Positions 20,414 to 29,631 of a DNA stretch of 64,000 nt are shown piece after piece; within the stretch, counting starts at the first letter, position 1; each line of letters begins with the position of its first letter. Source of the stretch: Candidatus Symbiopectobacterium sp. NZEC151 (GTDB lineage: Bacteria > Pseudomonadota > Gammaproteobacteria > Enterobacterales > Enterobacteriaceae); assembly GCF_025962655.1 (NCBI RefSeq), contig NZ_JAGFPE010000004.1:1-64000 (forward strand), written 5' to 3'. The notes below the pieces were generated by a model. That model did no database searches. It saw only the letters and a program-made list of their open reading frames with translations, and was not told the DNA's origin. The translations under genes and the position numbers were made by a program.

Positions 20414-21514
20414 TCAAGGCGCAGTAGGTGTCCAACCCGCCAAGACCTTTTCCTTACTGTATTCTGCGGCCTGCTCTGCGGTGAGCTGACGCCGTCCGTC
20501 ATTTTTTTCTGCGCCCGCACCGGTTGATTGGTATTCGAAGAAACGCGAATCCTGCGGCTGGAACCAGATTTTCTCGCCTTTGATATCCTTGCCGGACATT
20601 TTGTCCCAGCCGTAGATCACATCATCCATCTGGGTGTTGATAAACACCGTTTGTCCGATAGCGTTAGGGTCGGCATAGCGGCCATCGGGGAAGGTGGTGG
20701 TTGGGTGCCAGGGGCGGCCAAGCGCATAGCTTTTCGCGGGGACATTGCTGCCTTCCTTGAACACCCGGCTGTTGGTGATCACTAAACCGTACTTTTGGTT
20801 GATATCGGTGCTGGGGGCGGTCAGGTAGCCGTAGGATTCATCACCGGGATTAACGCGCGTGCGGGCGACAATATCGCAATCATCAAACAGCGCCGTGCCG
20901 CTACCGAAAATAAAGTCCACGGTGCCGCTGATACGGCATTTCTCAAACAAGCTGCGCCCCGCTTTGACATACAGCGTGTCTTGATAACCCACCAGGCTGA
21001 CATCGTGGAAGTAGGCACGATCGCTGTTCTCTGCCACTAACAGCGCCACGGCCTGGGTGTCTTTTATCTTGGTCGGGTCATCGCTCTTTTTGGCTTCATT
21101 GCCCAGATAGTCAAAATCGTTGCGGATGGTCAGCGTGCGGGCACTGAAATCAGGTGCATCAATTTTCACCGTATAGCTGCCGGAGGTGCCCCATTTGGAA
21201 CCATCAGGCTTCAATGCACCAGCGGCGGTATCCACGGCAATAATGGTGTGGTCACGGTCTTCGCCCTTAAAATGCACGTTAGGGCGGGTAATCACCAGAC
21301 GCTCGTGGTAGGTGCCCTTTTTGATGTAGATAACAAACGGCGTGGTATCGGCGGGCGCGCTGGCGATAGCCTCACTAATGGTTTTAAAGGTATTGGGTGC
21401 AGCCGGTGCAGTGGCAGAAACCACCGCGTTCACATCCGTACTGGCGACGGCGTGCTGCCAGGGGGCTGCCACCAGAACGGCCAGCGCAATCGCGCCTGAG
21501 AGAGGTTTAAGCAT
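20414..21514 (-). CDS. pemA: Pectin methylesterase A
   Basis: Secreted enzyme that removes methyl groups from pectin so that pectate lyases can act. It has an N-terminal signal peptide (MLKPLSGAIALAVLVAAPWQ, cut after AVA) and the carbohydrate-esterase-8 motifs GYQDTL and DFIFGSG, with the two catalytic aspartates, and LGRPW. I use the ATG at 21514, which lies 9 bases after AAGGA; the ATG at 21523 touches that site. This gives 366 residues, the length I recall for Dickeya PemA. It follows paeY on the same strand. In Dickeya these proteins leave the cell by the Out type II system, whose genes are not in the window. Confidence 0.94.
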   Translation of the reverse strand: MLKPLSGAIALAVLVAAPWQHAVASTDVNAVVSATAPAAPNTFKTISEAIASAPADTTPFVIYIKKGTYHERLVITRPNVHFKGEDRDHTIIAVDTAAGALKPDGSKWGTSGSYTVKIDAPDFSARTLTIRNDFDYLGNEAKKSDDPTKIKDTQAVALLVAENSDRAYFHDVSLVGYQDTLYVKAGRSLFEKCRISGTVDFIFGSGTALFDDCDIVARTRVNPGDESYGYLTAPSTDINQKYGLVITNSRVFKEGSNVPAKSYALGRPWHPTTTFPDGRYADPNAIGQTVFINTQMDDVIYGWDKMSGKDIKGEKIWFQPQDSRFFEYQSTGAGAEKNDGRRQLTAEQAAEYSKEKVLAGWTPTAP

Positions 21515-21553
21515 ACCGATCATTCCTTAACTGTAGTATCCGAGAGGTAAAGC

Positions 21554-21601
21554 CCATCCGTTCGCACGATGGGAAAGCGCCCCTGAGCAAACGCTCAGGG
21601 G
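21554..21601 (-). other. Two successive hairpins in the paeY-pemA gap
   Basis: Reading with transcription, first a perfect 9-bp stem (CCCCTGAGC/GCTCAGGGG at 21580-21601), then CCCATCCGT paired with ACGATGGG (21554-21573) with one bulge. No T-run follows either. They may slow or stabilise the paeY-pemA message, or act as a partial terminator that lowers pemA. Confidence 0.5.
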
Positions 21602-21610
21602 AGTAAAGCC

Positions 21611-23248
21611 TTAGTGTTTTTTCTTGAGCAGATAATCGGCCAGCGGGCGCAGCGCCTCGTCGGCGCGAATGCTGTCGGCGACGATCTCGGCTACGGCAAT
21701 CGCGCCTTTTTGCTGGAAGTGGGTGGTATCCGGTTTGGTGATGCTGCCGCCCTGATCTTTGTAGTACGGGTAGCGTTTAGGATCGATCACCAGCCAATAC
21801 TGTTTCCAGTGATGTCCGTTGTCCCGGTTAGCCAGCGCAATGGTATCGGGTTCAACATCCAGTAACGGGACATTATTGGCTTTCGCGGTGTCCTTGATGG
21901 TTTGGCTGTAGTCGCCGATAAAGGCAAAGCCGTTTTCAGCATTTTGACGGGTGAAGTGGCTGTGAACGGCCGGAGTGCCATCTTTGCCTTGTGCATCTTT
22001 CACGCGGGTGGTCGGTGTCAACAGTACCGGGATCATCTGGTGCTGGCGGGCATAGGTGATGTAACGTTCCAGCGCGTTCTGGAATGACATGTCAGGTTTA
22101 CCCTGCGGGAATTGGCGCTTGCCTGCCGCATCGTTGGGGTAGGTACACAGGTTGCCGACATCCGCCGCGCCGCGTACCGCTCTGGCACCGTTACAGTTCT
22201 GATCGTTGTGGCCCATCTGAATGAAAATGTAGTCGCCGGGCTGCATCAGCGGCTGCATCTGGCGGAACCAGCCTTCATAGAAGAAATCGCGCGAGCTGCG
22301 TCCGGCACGGGCGCCGTTGATCACTTTGACGCTACCGTCATGGCGGAATTGCTGCTCAAACACCTGTCCCCAGCCCATGCGTGGGAAACGCAGTTTCTCA
22401 TAGTTGGCAGCGGTGGAGTCACCGACGATAAAGATGCGCGTCTTGGCCTTTTTGATCTCATCCAACTGACGACGCGCATAGCCGTAATCCAGTCCTTCAT
22501 AGCTGCCATCGGCGCTAAGCCCGACTATCGGCCGGAACACACTGTCCGTTAGCACGGTGTGGCCCGCTTGTCCGCTGTCGTTATGGTAGTTGCGGTTGTG
22601 ATTGATCACCTCGACCAGTTGGTGAACGGCTTTTTGCTGCGCGGCCGGGTAGTGCAGGGGATCAAACTGTGCCGGGTTGGTGATACCCGCCTGTTTTAAC
22701 GCGGGGCCGAAACCGGCATGAAACACCGCGTTAGCCTGTTTCCAGGTTGCCGCTGAGAGCGCTGGCGTGCCTGCGTCATCGGAGAGTTGCTGCGGGCCGA
22801 TATAGCCTGCCGCCGCGGCCATGTCGGAGGCGATGCGATCGGTAAACGGGTTGATGTTGGCGGTGTTGCCTTTACCCGATTGGGCGGTTGGCAACAACGC
22901 ACTCAGGCAGATGGCGCGCGCCTGATTGTTCAGCAAACAGTTATTGCCGCCGGACTCTACCGCAGAAAGGCGCAGCGGTGCCGTCAATTCAGACACATCC
23001 AACTGATAGTGGCCCTGCTCATCGGTTTGCGTCTGGCGACGGTGCCCTTGCTGGTCGCGCACAATAATGGTGGCGGGCAAGCGCGCATCGCGGTGTGCGA
23101 CGATGCCCTCGAGCGTGGTGTGTTCTCCCAACACCGTGGTGGGCAGCGTTTCGCTAGCAGGTGCAGCATTCTTTTGTGCATGGGCATAGCCCACGGAAGC
23201 GCTAATCAGCAGCGCGAGCGTAATGCGGTGAGAAAATCGTGTAGACAT
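21611..23248 (-). CDS. paeY: Pectin acetylesterase PaeY (SGNH hydrolase)
   Basis: Exported esterase that removes acetyl groups from pectin; in Dickeya it acts with PemA ahead of the pectate lyases. The N-terminal signal peptide (STRFSHRITLALLISASVGYAHA) is followed by a region of about 230 residues with a carboxypeptidase-regulatory-like fold, and then a rhamnogalacturonan-acetylesterase-type SGNH domain. In it I see block I IVGDSTA (nucleophile serine), block II NGARAGRSS, block III QMGHNDQN and block V DTTHFQQKG. The ATG at 23248 is preferred (AAGGG 12 bases upstream); an ATG four codons earlier abuts the ribosome site. The PaeY assignment rests on the adjacent pemA and the size, about 550 residues. 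Confidence 0.9.
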   Translation of the reverse strand: MSTRFSHRITLALLISASVGYAHAQKNAAPASETLPTTVLGEHTTLEGIVAHRDARLPATIIVRDQQGHRRQTQTDEQGHYQLDVSELTAPLRLSAVESGGNNCLLNNQARAICLSALLPTAQSGKGNTANINPFTDRIASDMAAAAGYIGPQQLSDDAGTPALSAATWKQANAVFHAGFGPALKQAGITNPAQFDPLHYPAAQQKAVHQLVEVINHNRNYHNDSGQAGHTVLTDSVFRPIVGLSADGSYEGLDYGYARRQLDEIKKAKTRIFIVGDSTAANYEKLRFPRMGWGQVFEQQFRHDGSVKVINGARAGRSSRDFFYEGWFRQMQPLMQPGDYIFIQMGHNDQNCNGARAVRGAADVGNLCTYPNDAAGKRQFPQGKPDMSFQNALERYITYARQHQMIPVLLTPTTRVKDAQGKDGTPAVHSHFTRQNAENGFAFIGDYSQTIKDTAKANNVPLLDVEPDTIALANRDNGHHWKQYWLVIDPKRYPYYKDQGGSITKPDTTHFQQKGAIAVAEIVADSIRADEALRPLADYLLKKKH

Positions 23249-23425
23249 GGTCAGATACATCCCTTGTAGCGAAAAGTAGTAAAAAAGACGACGTCGTTTG
23301 GGTGGTGTGCAACAGGCTTGCCGCAGTGCTACTGATTCTTACACAAACTCCTTGTTAGTTCGGCCAAAAAAGTGGGATGCAGGTAGGCCGCGGAGCGCAT
23401 TAAGAAGCTAAAACCGCGTTTTTAT

Positions 23426-23447
23426 AAAATGAAACGTTATTTTAATT
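23426..23447 (-). promoter_or_regulatory. KdgR-like operator upstream of paeY
   Basis: The core AAAATGAAACGTTATTTTAA resembles the KdgR box, an AT-rich palindrome built around TGAAAC and GTTTCA. The left arm is perfect, the right arm (TTATTTTA) has mismatches. It is about 180 bp upstream of the paeY start, which is far for a repressor of that gene's promoter. Candidate only. Confidence 0.45.
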
Positions 23448-23533
23448 ATGGCGTAGAGGATTTTTGTGATCGATACCGTTTTTTATCATTACCGGATCGG
23501 GCGGGAGCATAAATTTGTGATCGTGGATAAGAT

Positions 23534-23561
23534 TACCGCGCGTGCGTTTGTCCGCGCGGTA
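23534..23561 (-). terminator. hmp downstream hairpin
   Basis: TACCGCGCG / CGCGCGGTA, a perfect 9-bp GC-rich stem with a ten-base loop, 21 bp after the hmp stop. The following bases are only moderately T-rich. Confidence 0.55.
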
Positions 23562-23581
23562 GGGGCTTGCGAGTCGGTGTA

Positions 23582-24772
23582 TTACACGACTTTATGCGGG
23601 CCAAAGCACTCGTAGTGTAATTGTGAGGGCGCGATGCCCAATGCGAGGAGTTGACGAGCGACGAATTGCATAAAGGCCACCGGGCCGCACAGATAAAAAT
23701 GCATGGTCACATCGGTCAGACGTGACGCCAGTGTGTCCAACGCCATTACGCCGTGGTGGTGGAAATCTTCGCCGGGACGATCGTCTTTGCCGGGTTCGCG
23801 ATACCACACGTAACGTGTCAATGCGGGCCATTGCTGGCTAATCTGCGCCAGTTCATCACCAAAGGCATGCACATCGCCGTTGTCAGCGGCGTGCAACCAC
23901 AGAACGTCCGCCCCATGTGCTTGATCTTTTAACTGGTGCAGCATGCTGAGCAATGGGGTTTGCCCTACACCCGCAGAGATAAGCGTGACCGGCGTGGTAA
24001 GAGAGGCCGATAAAAAGAAATCCCCGTGGGGCGCTGCCAGTGAAATGATATCGCCTTCCTGTGCAATGTCATGGAGATAGCCGGAGACCGTCCCCTGATC
24101 CTCGCGTTTCACCGCAATGCGGTAGGTGCGGCCATTGGGGGCGTGAGTCAGGGAATATTGGCGAATCTCTTGGTGAGTGAGGCTGTCGTGGCGGACATAG
24201 ACTGCTAAATACTGGCCGGGTTTAAAATCCACCACCGGTTTGCCATCGACTGGCTCCAGCGTGAAACTGGCGATCAGCGCACTCTGCGCCTGCTTTTTCA
24301 CGATACGGAAGGGGCGCGTGCCTTCCCAGCCGCCGTGCTGGCTGGCTGCATCCTGATAAATGGCGTGTTCGCGCTGAATAAAAACATCAGCCAACACGCC
24401 ATAGGCCTTACCCCAGGCATCCAATATCTCCTCGCCGGGGCTAAACAATTCATCCAGCGTGGCAAGCAGATGTTCGCCAACGATGCCATATTGTGCGGGC
24501 TGGATAGAGAAACTGGCATGTTTTTGTGCAATACGCTCCACCGCAGGCAGCAGTGCCGAGAGATTGTCGATGTTGGCCGCATAGGCGCAGATAGCGTTGA
24601 ATAACGCTTCTCGCTGATCGCCGTTGCGCTGATTGCTCATGTTGAAAATGTCTTTCAGCTCAGGATTGTGAGTGAACATGCGCTGATAGAAGTGGGCGGT
24701 CAGTGCCGGGCCGGTTTGTGCCAGCAAGGGAATCGTTGATTTTACGGTAGCGATGGTTTTTGCGTCTAGCAT
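23582..24772 (-). CDS. hmp: Flavohemoglobin, nitric oxide dioxygenase
   Basis: Cytoplasmic enzyme that converts NO and O2 to nitrate with NAD(P)H. The 396 residues equal E. coli Hmp. The globin domain (1-140) has the proximal histidine region [14 protein letters not shown]; the FAD domain has RQYSLT; the NAD domain has [11 protein letters not shown]; and the C terminus is [10 protein letters not shown]. In Dickeya the homologue (hmpX) has been linked to virulence. An NsrR operator lies directly upstream and glyA is divergent, as in E. coli. Confidence 0.97.
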   Translation of the reverse strand: MLDAKTIATVKSTIPLLAQTGPALTAHFYQRMFTHNPELKDIFNMSNQRNGDQREALFNAICAYAANIDNLSALLPAVERIAQKHASFSIQPAQYGIVGEHLLATLDELFSPGEEILDAWGKAYGVLADVFIQREHAIYQDAASQHGGWEGTRPFRIVKKQAQSALIASFTLEPVDGKPVVDFKPGQYLAVYVRHDSLTHQEIRQYSLTHAPNGRTYRIAVKREDQGTVSGYLHDIAQEGDIISLAAPHGDFFLSASLTTPVTLISAGVGQTPLLSMLHQLKDQAHGADVLWLHAADNGDVHAFGDELAQISQQWPALTRYVWYREPGKDDRPGEDFHHHGVMALDTLASRLTDVTMHFYLCGPVAFMQFVARQLLALGIAPSQLHYECFGPHKVV

Positions 24773-24793
24773 GGTGACTCCAGGTGGTTTTAT

Positions 24794-24816
24794 AAGATGT
24801 ATTTTTAATGCATCTT
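24794..24816 (-). promoter_or_regulatory. NsrR operator of hmp
   Basis: A 23-bp inverted repeat with arms AAGATGTATTT and AATGCATCTT, one mismatch between the arms. It matches the NsrR consensus (AAGATGYATTT dyad) and lies 22 bp before the hmp start, so NO-sensitive repression of hmp is expected. Confidence 0.88.
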
Positions 24817-24968
24817 ATTCGAGCGTTGCCGCATTGTAAATCCCTGCTTGGTGTTGGTGTTTATTGTGTCGACGGGAACACAAAATGAAGAAAATGCAGG
24901 ATGCAGATGAAGAAAACTCCCTTGCCAGCGCATGAAGTCATTAGGCCGCTAAGCCTTGTGCTGCTTGA

Positions 24969-24984
24969 AGCTAATCGTTTGCGT
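24969..24984 (+). promoter_or_regulatory. PurR box of glyA
   Basis: AGCTAATCGTTTGCGT resembles the known E. coli glyA PUR box and keeps the CGNTTNCNT half perfectly. It lies 114 bp before the glyA start. The rest of the hmp-glyA gap (325 bp) shows the NsrR site on the hmp side and no other site I can support. Confidence 0.7.
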
Positions 24985-25097
24985 AAAAACCTCTGTCAAG
25001 CCCTATCATGCGAGGGGATAAACGGTTTACACTATAGGCCAATACCCGTTGCGGGCATTTTTACTGTACATATAGTTAGCTGAGTCAGGAGATGCGG

Positions 25098-26351
25098 ATG
25101 TTAAAGCGTGAAATGAACATTGCCGATTACGATGCCGAACTGTGGCACGCGATGCAGCAAGAAGTGGTGCGTCAGGAAGAACATATTGAACTGATTGCGT
25201 CAGAAAACTACACCAGCCCACGTGTTATGCAGGCTCAAGGGTCTCAGTTAACCAACAAATATGCGGAAGGATACCCTGGCAAACGTTATTACGGCGGCTG
25301 CGAATACGTTGATATCGTAGAGCAACTGGCGATTGACCGTGCTAAAGCGCTGTTCGGTGCCGACTACGCCAACGTGCAACCGCACTCCGGTTCTCAGGCT
25401 AACTTTGCCGTGTATACCGCGCTGCTGCAACCGGGTGATACCATTCTGGGGATGAACCTGGCACACGGCGGCCACCTGACTCACGGCTCTCCGGTTAACC
25501 TGTCTGGCAAGCTGTACAAAGTTATTCCTTACGGTATCGATGAAAGCGGTAAAATTGATTACCAGGAAATGGCTGAACTGGCGCAAACCCACAAACCGAA
25601 AATGATCGTAGGCGGTTTCTCTGCCTACTCAGGCGTGGTTGACTGGGCAAAAATGCGTGAAATCGCTGACAGCATCGGTGCTTATCTGTTTGTCGATATG
25701 GCGCACGTTGCGGGTCTGGTCGCGGCTGACGTTTATCCTAACCCGGTTCCCCATGCGCATATCGTCACCACCACCACCCATAAAACGCTGGCGGGTCCGC
25801 GCGGCGGCCTGATTCTGGCGAAAGGCGGTGATGAAGATCTGTACAAAAAACTGAACTCTGCCGTCTTCCCTGGCGGCCAGGGTGGCCCGTTGATGCACGT
25901 TATCGCCGGTAAAGCGGTCGCGCTGAAAGAAGCGATGGAACCTGAGTTCAAAGTTTACCAGCAACAAGTGGCGAAGAATGCCAAGGCCATGGTTGAGGTC
26001 TTCCTGACGCGCGGTTTCAACGTGGTGTCTGGTGGCACCAGTAACCACCTGTTCCTGCTCGATCTGGTGAGCAAAAACCTGACCGGCAAAGAAGCCGATG
26101 CCGCTCTGGGTCGTGCTAACATTACCGTTAACAAAAACAGTGTGCCGAACGATCCGAAGAGCCCGTTTGTTACCTCCGGTATCCGCATCGGTACTCCGGC
26201 GGCAACCCGTCGTGGTTTCAAGGAAGCGGAAGTGCGTGAGCTGGCAGGCTGGATCTGTGACGTATTGGATAACATCAATGACGAAGCGACCATTGAACGC
26301 GTGAAACAAAAAGTACTCGCTATTTGCGAACGTTTCCCGGTTTATGCCTGA
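25098..26351 (+). CDS. glyA: Serine hydroxymethyltransferase
   Basis: PLP enzyme that makes glycine and 5,10-methylene-tetrahydrofolate from serine, the main one-carbon source. It is 417 residues, as in E. coli, with the PLP-lysine motif [14 protein letters not shown] and the folate-site region [19 protein letters not shown]. The ATG at 25098 is chosen: AGGAG lies seven bases before it, whereas the ATG at 25092 touches that site. Regulation by PurR is likely from the upstream box. Confidence 0.98.
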   Translation: MLKREMNIADYDAELWHAMQQEVVRQEEHIELIASENYTSPRVMQAQGSQLTNKYAEGYPGKRYYGGCEYVDIVEQLAIDRAKALFGADYANVQPHSGSQANFAVYTALLQPGDTILGMNLAHGGHLTHGSPVNLSGKLYKVIPYGIDESGKIDYQEMAELAQTHKPKMIVGGFSAYSGVVDWAKMREIADSIGAYLFVDMAHVAGLVAADVYPNPVPHAHIVTTTTHKTLAGPRGGLILAKGGDEDLYKKLNSAVFPGGQGGPLMHVIAGKAVALKEAMEPEFKVYQQQVAKNAKAMVEVFLTRGFNVVSGGTSNHLFLLDLVSKNLTGKEADAALGRANITVNKNSVPNDPKSPFVTSGIRIGTPAATRRGFKEAEVRELAGWICDVLDNINDEATIERVKQKVLAICERFPVYA

Positions 26352-26371
26352 TCGCCAGTAACCTGTATGCC

Positions 26372-26401
26372 AACGCCAGCCTTCGGGCTGGCGTTTTTTT
26401 T
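26372..26401 (+). terminator. glyA rho-independent terminator
   Basis: ACGCCAGCC / GGCTGGCGT stem with a short TTCG-type loop followed by eight T, 21 bp after the glyA stop. Very strong. Confidence 0.95.
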
Positions 26402-26664
26402 ATCGCTCTTCCTCACTATCTCCGCGTAACCCTCTGATATCCGTCCTCTGATGCGCCTAAAGCAACAATCAGAATATGAAAGTTTTCTGCCACGCCCCGT
26501 CTACCCTTTGAGACAGTTCTTATCGCAAAGACGTTGTTTCCAGGAAGGTTGCTTCTAATCAATAACGGTAAATCATGTTTATTCACCGTTATTAATTAAA
26601 ATGCTATCGATATCAGCGGAATGATGAAATATCAATGAGTTATACTATTTGGGAGAAGTGCCGG
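26402..26664. other. Gap before the autotransporter gene
   Basis: About 260 bp with no reading frame. It is AT-rich toward its right end (near 26565-26635), where a promoter for the autotransporter operon would be expected. I see no recognisable operator or clear -35/-10 pair. Confidence 0.4.
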
Positions 26665-29556
26665 ATGAGGTCTTCGTCATTCAAAGTCAAACCGTTGGTG
26701 GTGGCAGTAAGTGCCGTACTAGGCGTTCTTTCTACTTACCCATCATCCGCTGCATCGATCGATGTTTCCACCAGCCAAGGTGGTCTGAGCATTACAACAG
26801 CACAAGATTATCTGAGCATCACCAATACCGGTACCCTCACCGGAACCGATTTTGGCATTACCAATACGTCGACCATTGGCTCGCTCAGCAATGCCGGCGT
26901 TATCACAGGCAATGATGGGATTTACAACACCGGGTCAATCGGTCCGATAACCAACTCCGGTTTAATTTCTGCTAGTGACAATATTGGCCTGTGGAGTGAT
27001 GCGGGTAACATTGATTCGCTGTTTAACACCGGCACTATCACCGGACATAAGGGCGTCTACCTCGAGAACAACAGCTTCATGGGGGAGTTTAAAAACACCG
27101 GATATATCGAAGGTGATGAAGATACTGCCGTTTTAGTCAACGCCAGTAACCTGTGCTATTTCGAGAACTCTGGCGAAATCTACGGTGACCAAGGCGTGGT
27201 GCTGGAAAATGACTCCATGCTGTATGAGCTGGTCAACTCCGGTACGATCTCCTCTGAGAACGATGCCGCTATCCTGCTCAACAGTTCCAGTATCTATTCC
27301 ATCAGTAATACCGGATTGATCACCGGCGATGAGGGGATCGTGCTGGAAAATGACGCTAGCATAGAGTCGTTAATTAACGGCGGTACCATCAGTGCTGGCC
27401 TGGGTATTGGCGTGTTTGGTGACAATGTCGAAGAGATGAGTTCGATAGGGTCTATCTCCAATACCGGTCTTATCGATGCTGAAGACGGGCTGATTGTAGC
27501 GGGTGGTGGGTATGTAGGCACCTTCTTCAACTCGGGCACCCTGAGTGCCAATCTGGCCATCGGCGCGTTTGGCAACCCGGAATATGCTGTCAACACCATC
27601 GTCGCCATTCACAACAGCGGGCTGATTGATGCAGAGGAGGGGCTGGTGGTTGCAGGCGGTTCCTATGTCGGGACGTTTTTCAACACCGGCTCCATCGACA
27701 CCAATATCGCCATGGGGATTTACGACGGTGGAACCCTTGGCTCGCTCAGTAATGAAGGCATTATCGGCGGTGAGTTAGCCGCGCTCTCCATTGATGGCGG
27801 GAGTATCGGGTCGATTTATAACGACGGGGTTATTGCCGGGAATATCTACTCCACCAGCGGTCTGACCTTCTTTGGCGGCAAAGACGAGGACATCGGCACC
27901 CTGACCGGGTATGACAAGGGCAGTATCGGCACCATTTCCATTGCGGCCGGTGACCTGACCTTTGTTACAGGCAGCACGCTGCTTAATGACAACGTCATTC
28001 TGGGAGAAGGCCAGTTGGTGAATGGCTCAGCCCAGCTGATGATCAACAATGTGCTCACCATCGATGGCGACTATCAACAGGGGGGCGGTGCCAGCCTGCT
28101 GTTTGGCGTAAATAACTACCTTGCCACCAACGGTGATATCAACTCCTACAACGGGTATGGCCGCCTGGTGGTGTCCGGCAGTGCCAATATTACCAGCGGA
28201 TCTAACGTGGGGCTGATGAGTAACGGCCAATATGCCTTCGCACAAGGTCAGCGCTATGTGGTAATTCGGGCAAACAGTGATGGCACCGACTACAACGCCG
28301 ACAAACTGGATTACTGGGCTGATAATTACACCGGGATGCTGACCGGTAATACGGTAACGCACGGCAGCACCAGTGACCTGGTGGTGACGCTGGGTGACTG
28401 TAATGGCGATTACAAGCCGGTCGGTTACGCGACGACGTCAAACGCCGTCTCCTCATTGAACGGCCTGTTCAACTATGGCGGTACGGAATCGTCGCTGCTC
28501 AATCTGTTTAACGCCGGTGCTGCGGTAGGCAATACCGCAGAAGCCAACCGCGCGGGTGCGCAACTGAGTCCGGCGGCGATCGCCTCCGCCTCGGCACAGG
28601 CGGCAGCACTGCCCGCCATGTCGGTGTTGGACGTATTGGCGCAACGCGGCGAAGCCATTCGTCTGGCGGGAGCGGGCAGCGGTATTTCGACCGGGGAAAA
28701 TGATGACGGCCCGGTTGCCTGGGGGCAGGGTTTTGGCGGCAAAGTTAACCGAGGCCAGCAAGGGGATATCGCGGGCTACGACGGGCACTTCGTTGGCGTG
28801 ATGTTAGGGGGCGATGGTGAGGTCAACGACAACTGGCGTCTGGGGGGATTAGGCAGCTACACCACCACGATGGTGAACAGTAGCGGCGATAATCTGGGCA
28901 GCTCGGCGCATGTCAAATCTTACGGCGTGTTCGGCTATGCCAACTATGAAGGCGATCCGTGGTACGTCAACCTGACCACCGGCGGTATCTTCCACCATTA
29001 CGGCACTAAACGTCAGATTGATTTCACCGGCTTTAACGGTAATGCCACGGCGGGCTTCAAAGGCAATCAGTTTGTTGCCTCCGGTCTGGTGGGGTATCCC
29101 CTCTCGATGGGAACCCTGTGGACCCGACTGACGCCGATCGCTGCCTTGACCTACAGCAAACTGGGTCAGGACGGCTACACCGAATCTGGCGGCAACGGTG
29201 CGGGATTGCGGGTTGACGACACCACGGTAACCTCGCTGAAAAGCGACCTAGCGTTGAAACTGGATCACCGCTTCAAAATGTCAGACGGTGAAATTCAGCC
29301 GTTTATCCAGGGCGGATGGCGTCATGAATACCATGACGATGCGTTGCAATCGGTAGCCAGTTTCTCTGCCGACAGCACTGGCGCAAGTTCATTCGTGGCT
29401 CGTGGTTCGAAGCCGATTGTGGATACCGGGGTGTTCTCGGCGGGGGTTTCTCTCGTCGGCTCTCGTGACCTCAGCGTAACGATAAAATATACCGGCGAAG
29501 CGGCCCGACATTATCAAAGTCACACCGGTAATCTGCAACTGCGTTGGCAGTTCTGA
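26665..29556 (+). CDS. Classical (type Va) autotransporter adhesin
   Basis: Outer-membrane protein with a secreted passenger and its own beta-barrel. I use the ATG at 26665, preceded by GGGAGAAG; an ATG ten codons earlier has no ribosome site. A signal peptide (cut near PSSA-A) precedes a passenger of about 430 residues made of short degenerate repeats of the form SISNTGLI-x-GDEGIVLEN, predicted as a beta-helix and rich in Asn, Ser, Thr and Gly. A pertactin-like junction follows (SGSANITSGSNVGLMSNGQY), and an autotransporter barrel from about residue 677 to the C-terminal phenylalanine in LQLRWQF. Two adjacent 56-residue units sharing AEDGLIVAGG-x-YVGTFFN show recent duplication. It leads a three-gene group with a glycosyltransferase-like protein and a lipoprotein hydrolase. 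Passenger function unknown. Confidence 0.9.
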   Translation: MRSSSFKVKPLVVAVSAVLGVLSTYPSSAASIDVSTSQGGLSITTAQDYLSITNTGTLTGTDFGITNTSTIGSLSNAGVITGNDGIYNTGSIGPITNSGLISASDNIGLWSDAGNIDSLFNTGTITGHKGVYLENNSFMGEFKNTGYIEGDEDTAVLVNASNLCYFENSGEIYGDQGVVLENDSMLYELVNSGTISSENDAAILLNSSSIYSISNTGLITGDEGIVLENDASIESLINGGTISAGLGIGVFGDNVEEMSSIGSISNTGLIDAEDGLIVAGGGYVGTFFNSGTLSANLAIGAFGNPEYAVNTIVAIHNSGLIDAEEGLVVAGGSYVGTFFNTGSIDTNIAMGIYDGGTLGSLSNEGIIGGELAALSIDGGSIGSIYNDGVIAGNIYSTSGLTFFGGKDEDIGTLTGYDKGSIGTISIAAGDLTFVTGSTLLNDNVILGEGQLVNGSAQLMINNVLTIDGDYQQGGGASLLFGVNNYLATNGDINSYNGYGRLVVSGSANITSGSNVGLMSNGQYAFAQGQRYVVIRANSDGTDYNADKLDYWADNYTGMLTGNTVTHGSTSDLVVTLGDCNGDYKPVGYATTSNAVSSLNGLFNYGGTESSLLNLFNAGAAVGNTAEANRAGAQLSPAAIASASAQAAALPAMSVLDVLAQRGEAIRLAGAGSGISTGENDDGPVAWGQGFGGKVNRGQQGDIAGYDGHFVGVMLGGDGEVNDNWRLGGLGSYTTTMVNSSGDNLGSSAHVKSYGVFGYANYEGDPWYVNLTTGGIFHHYGTKRQIDFTGFNGNATAGFKGNQFVASGLVGYPLSMGTLWTRLTPIAALTYSKLGQDGYTESGGNGAGLRVDDTTVTSLKSDLALKLDHRFKMSDGEIQPFIQGGWRHEYHDDALQSVASFSADSTGASSFVARGSKPIVDTGVFSAGVSLVGSRDLSVTIKYTGEAARHYQSHTGNLQLRWQF

Positions 29557-29631
29557 TTCCCCTGCGCCAGCGGTGTGATCACACCTCTGGCGCATTGTTT
29601 CAGTTCATGTGCTGGCATCAGGGAGATTTTT

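Larger units (their letters stand above)
23261..23581. other. Control region between paeY and hmp
   Basis: This 321-bp gap separates paeY from the end of hmp, both transcribed leftward, so it should hold the paeY promoter. It contains a KdgR-box-like palindrome and two TGTGATCG half-sites typical of CRP targets (near 23466 and 23516), plus the hmp terminator hairpin. In Dickeya the pectate lyase genes pelADE lie next to paeY; there is no trace of a pel reading frame here. Confidence 0.5.

Noticed and set aside
24901-25083. 60-codon frame between hmp and glyA
   Set aside because: It overlaps the glyA control region including the PUR box, and has no conserved look.
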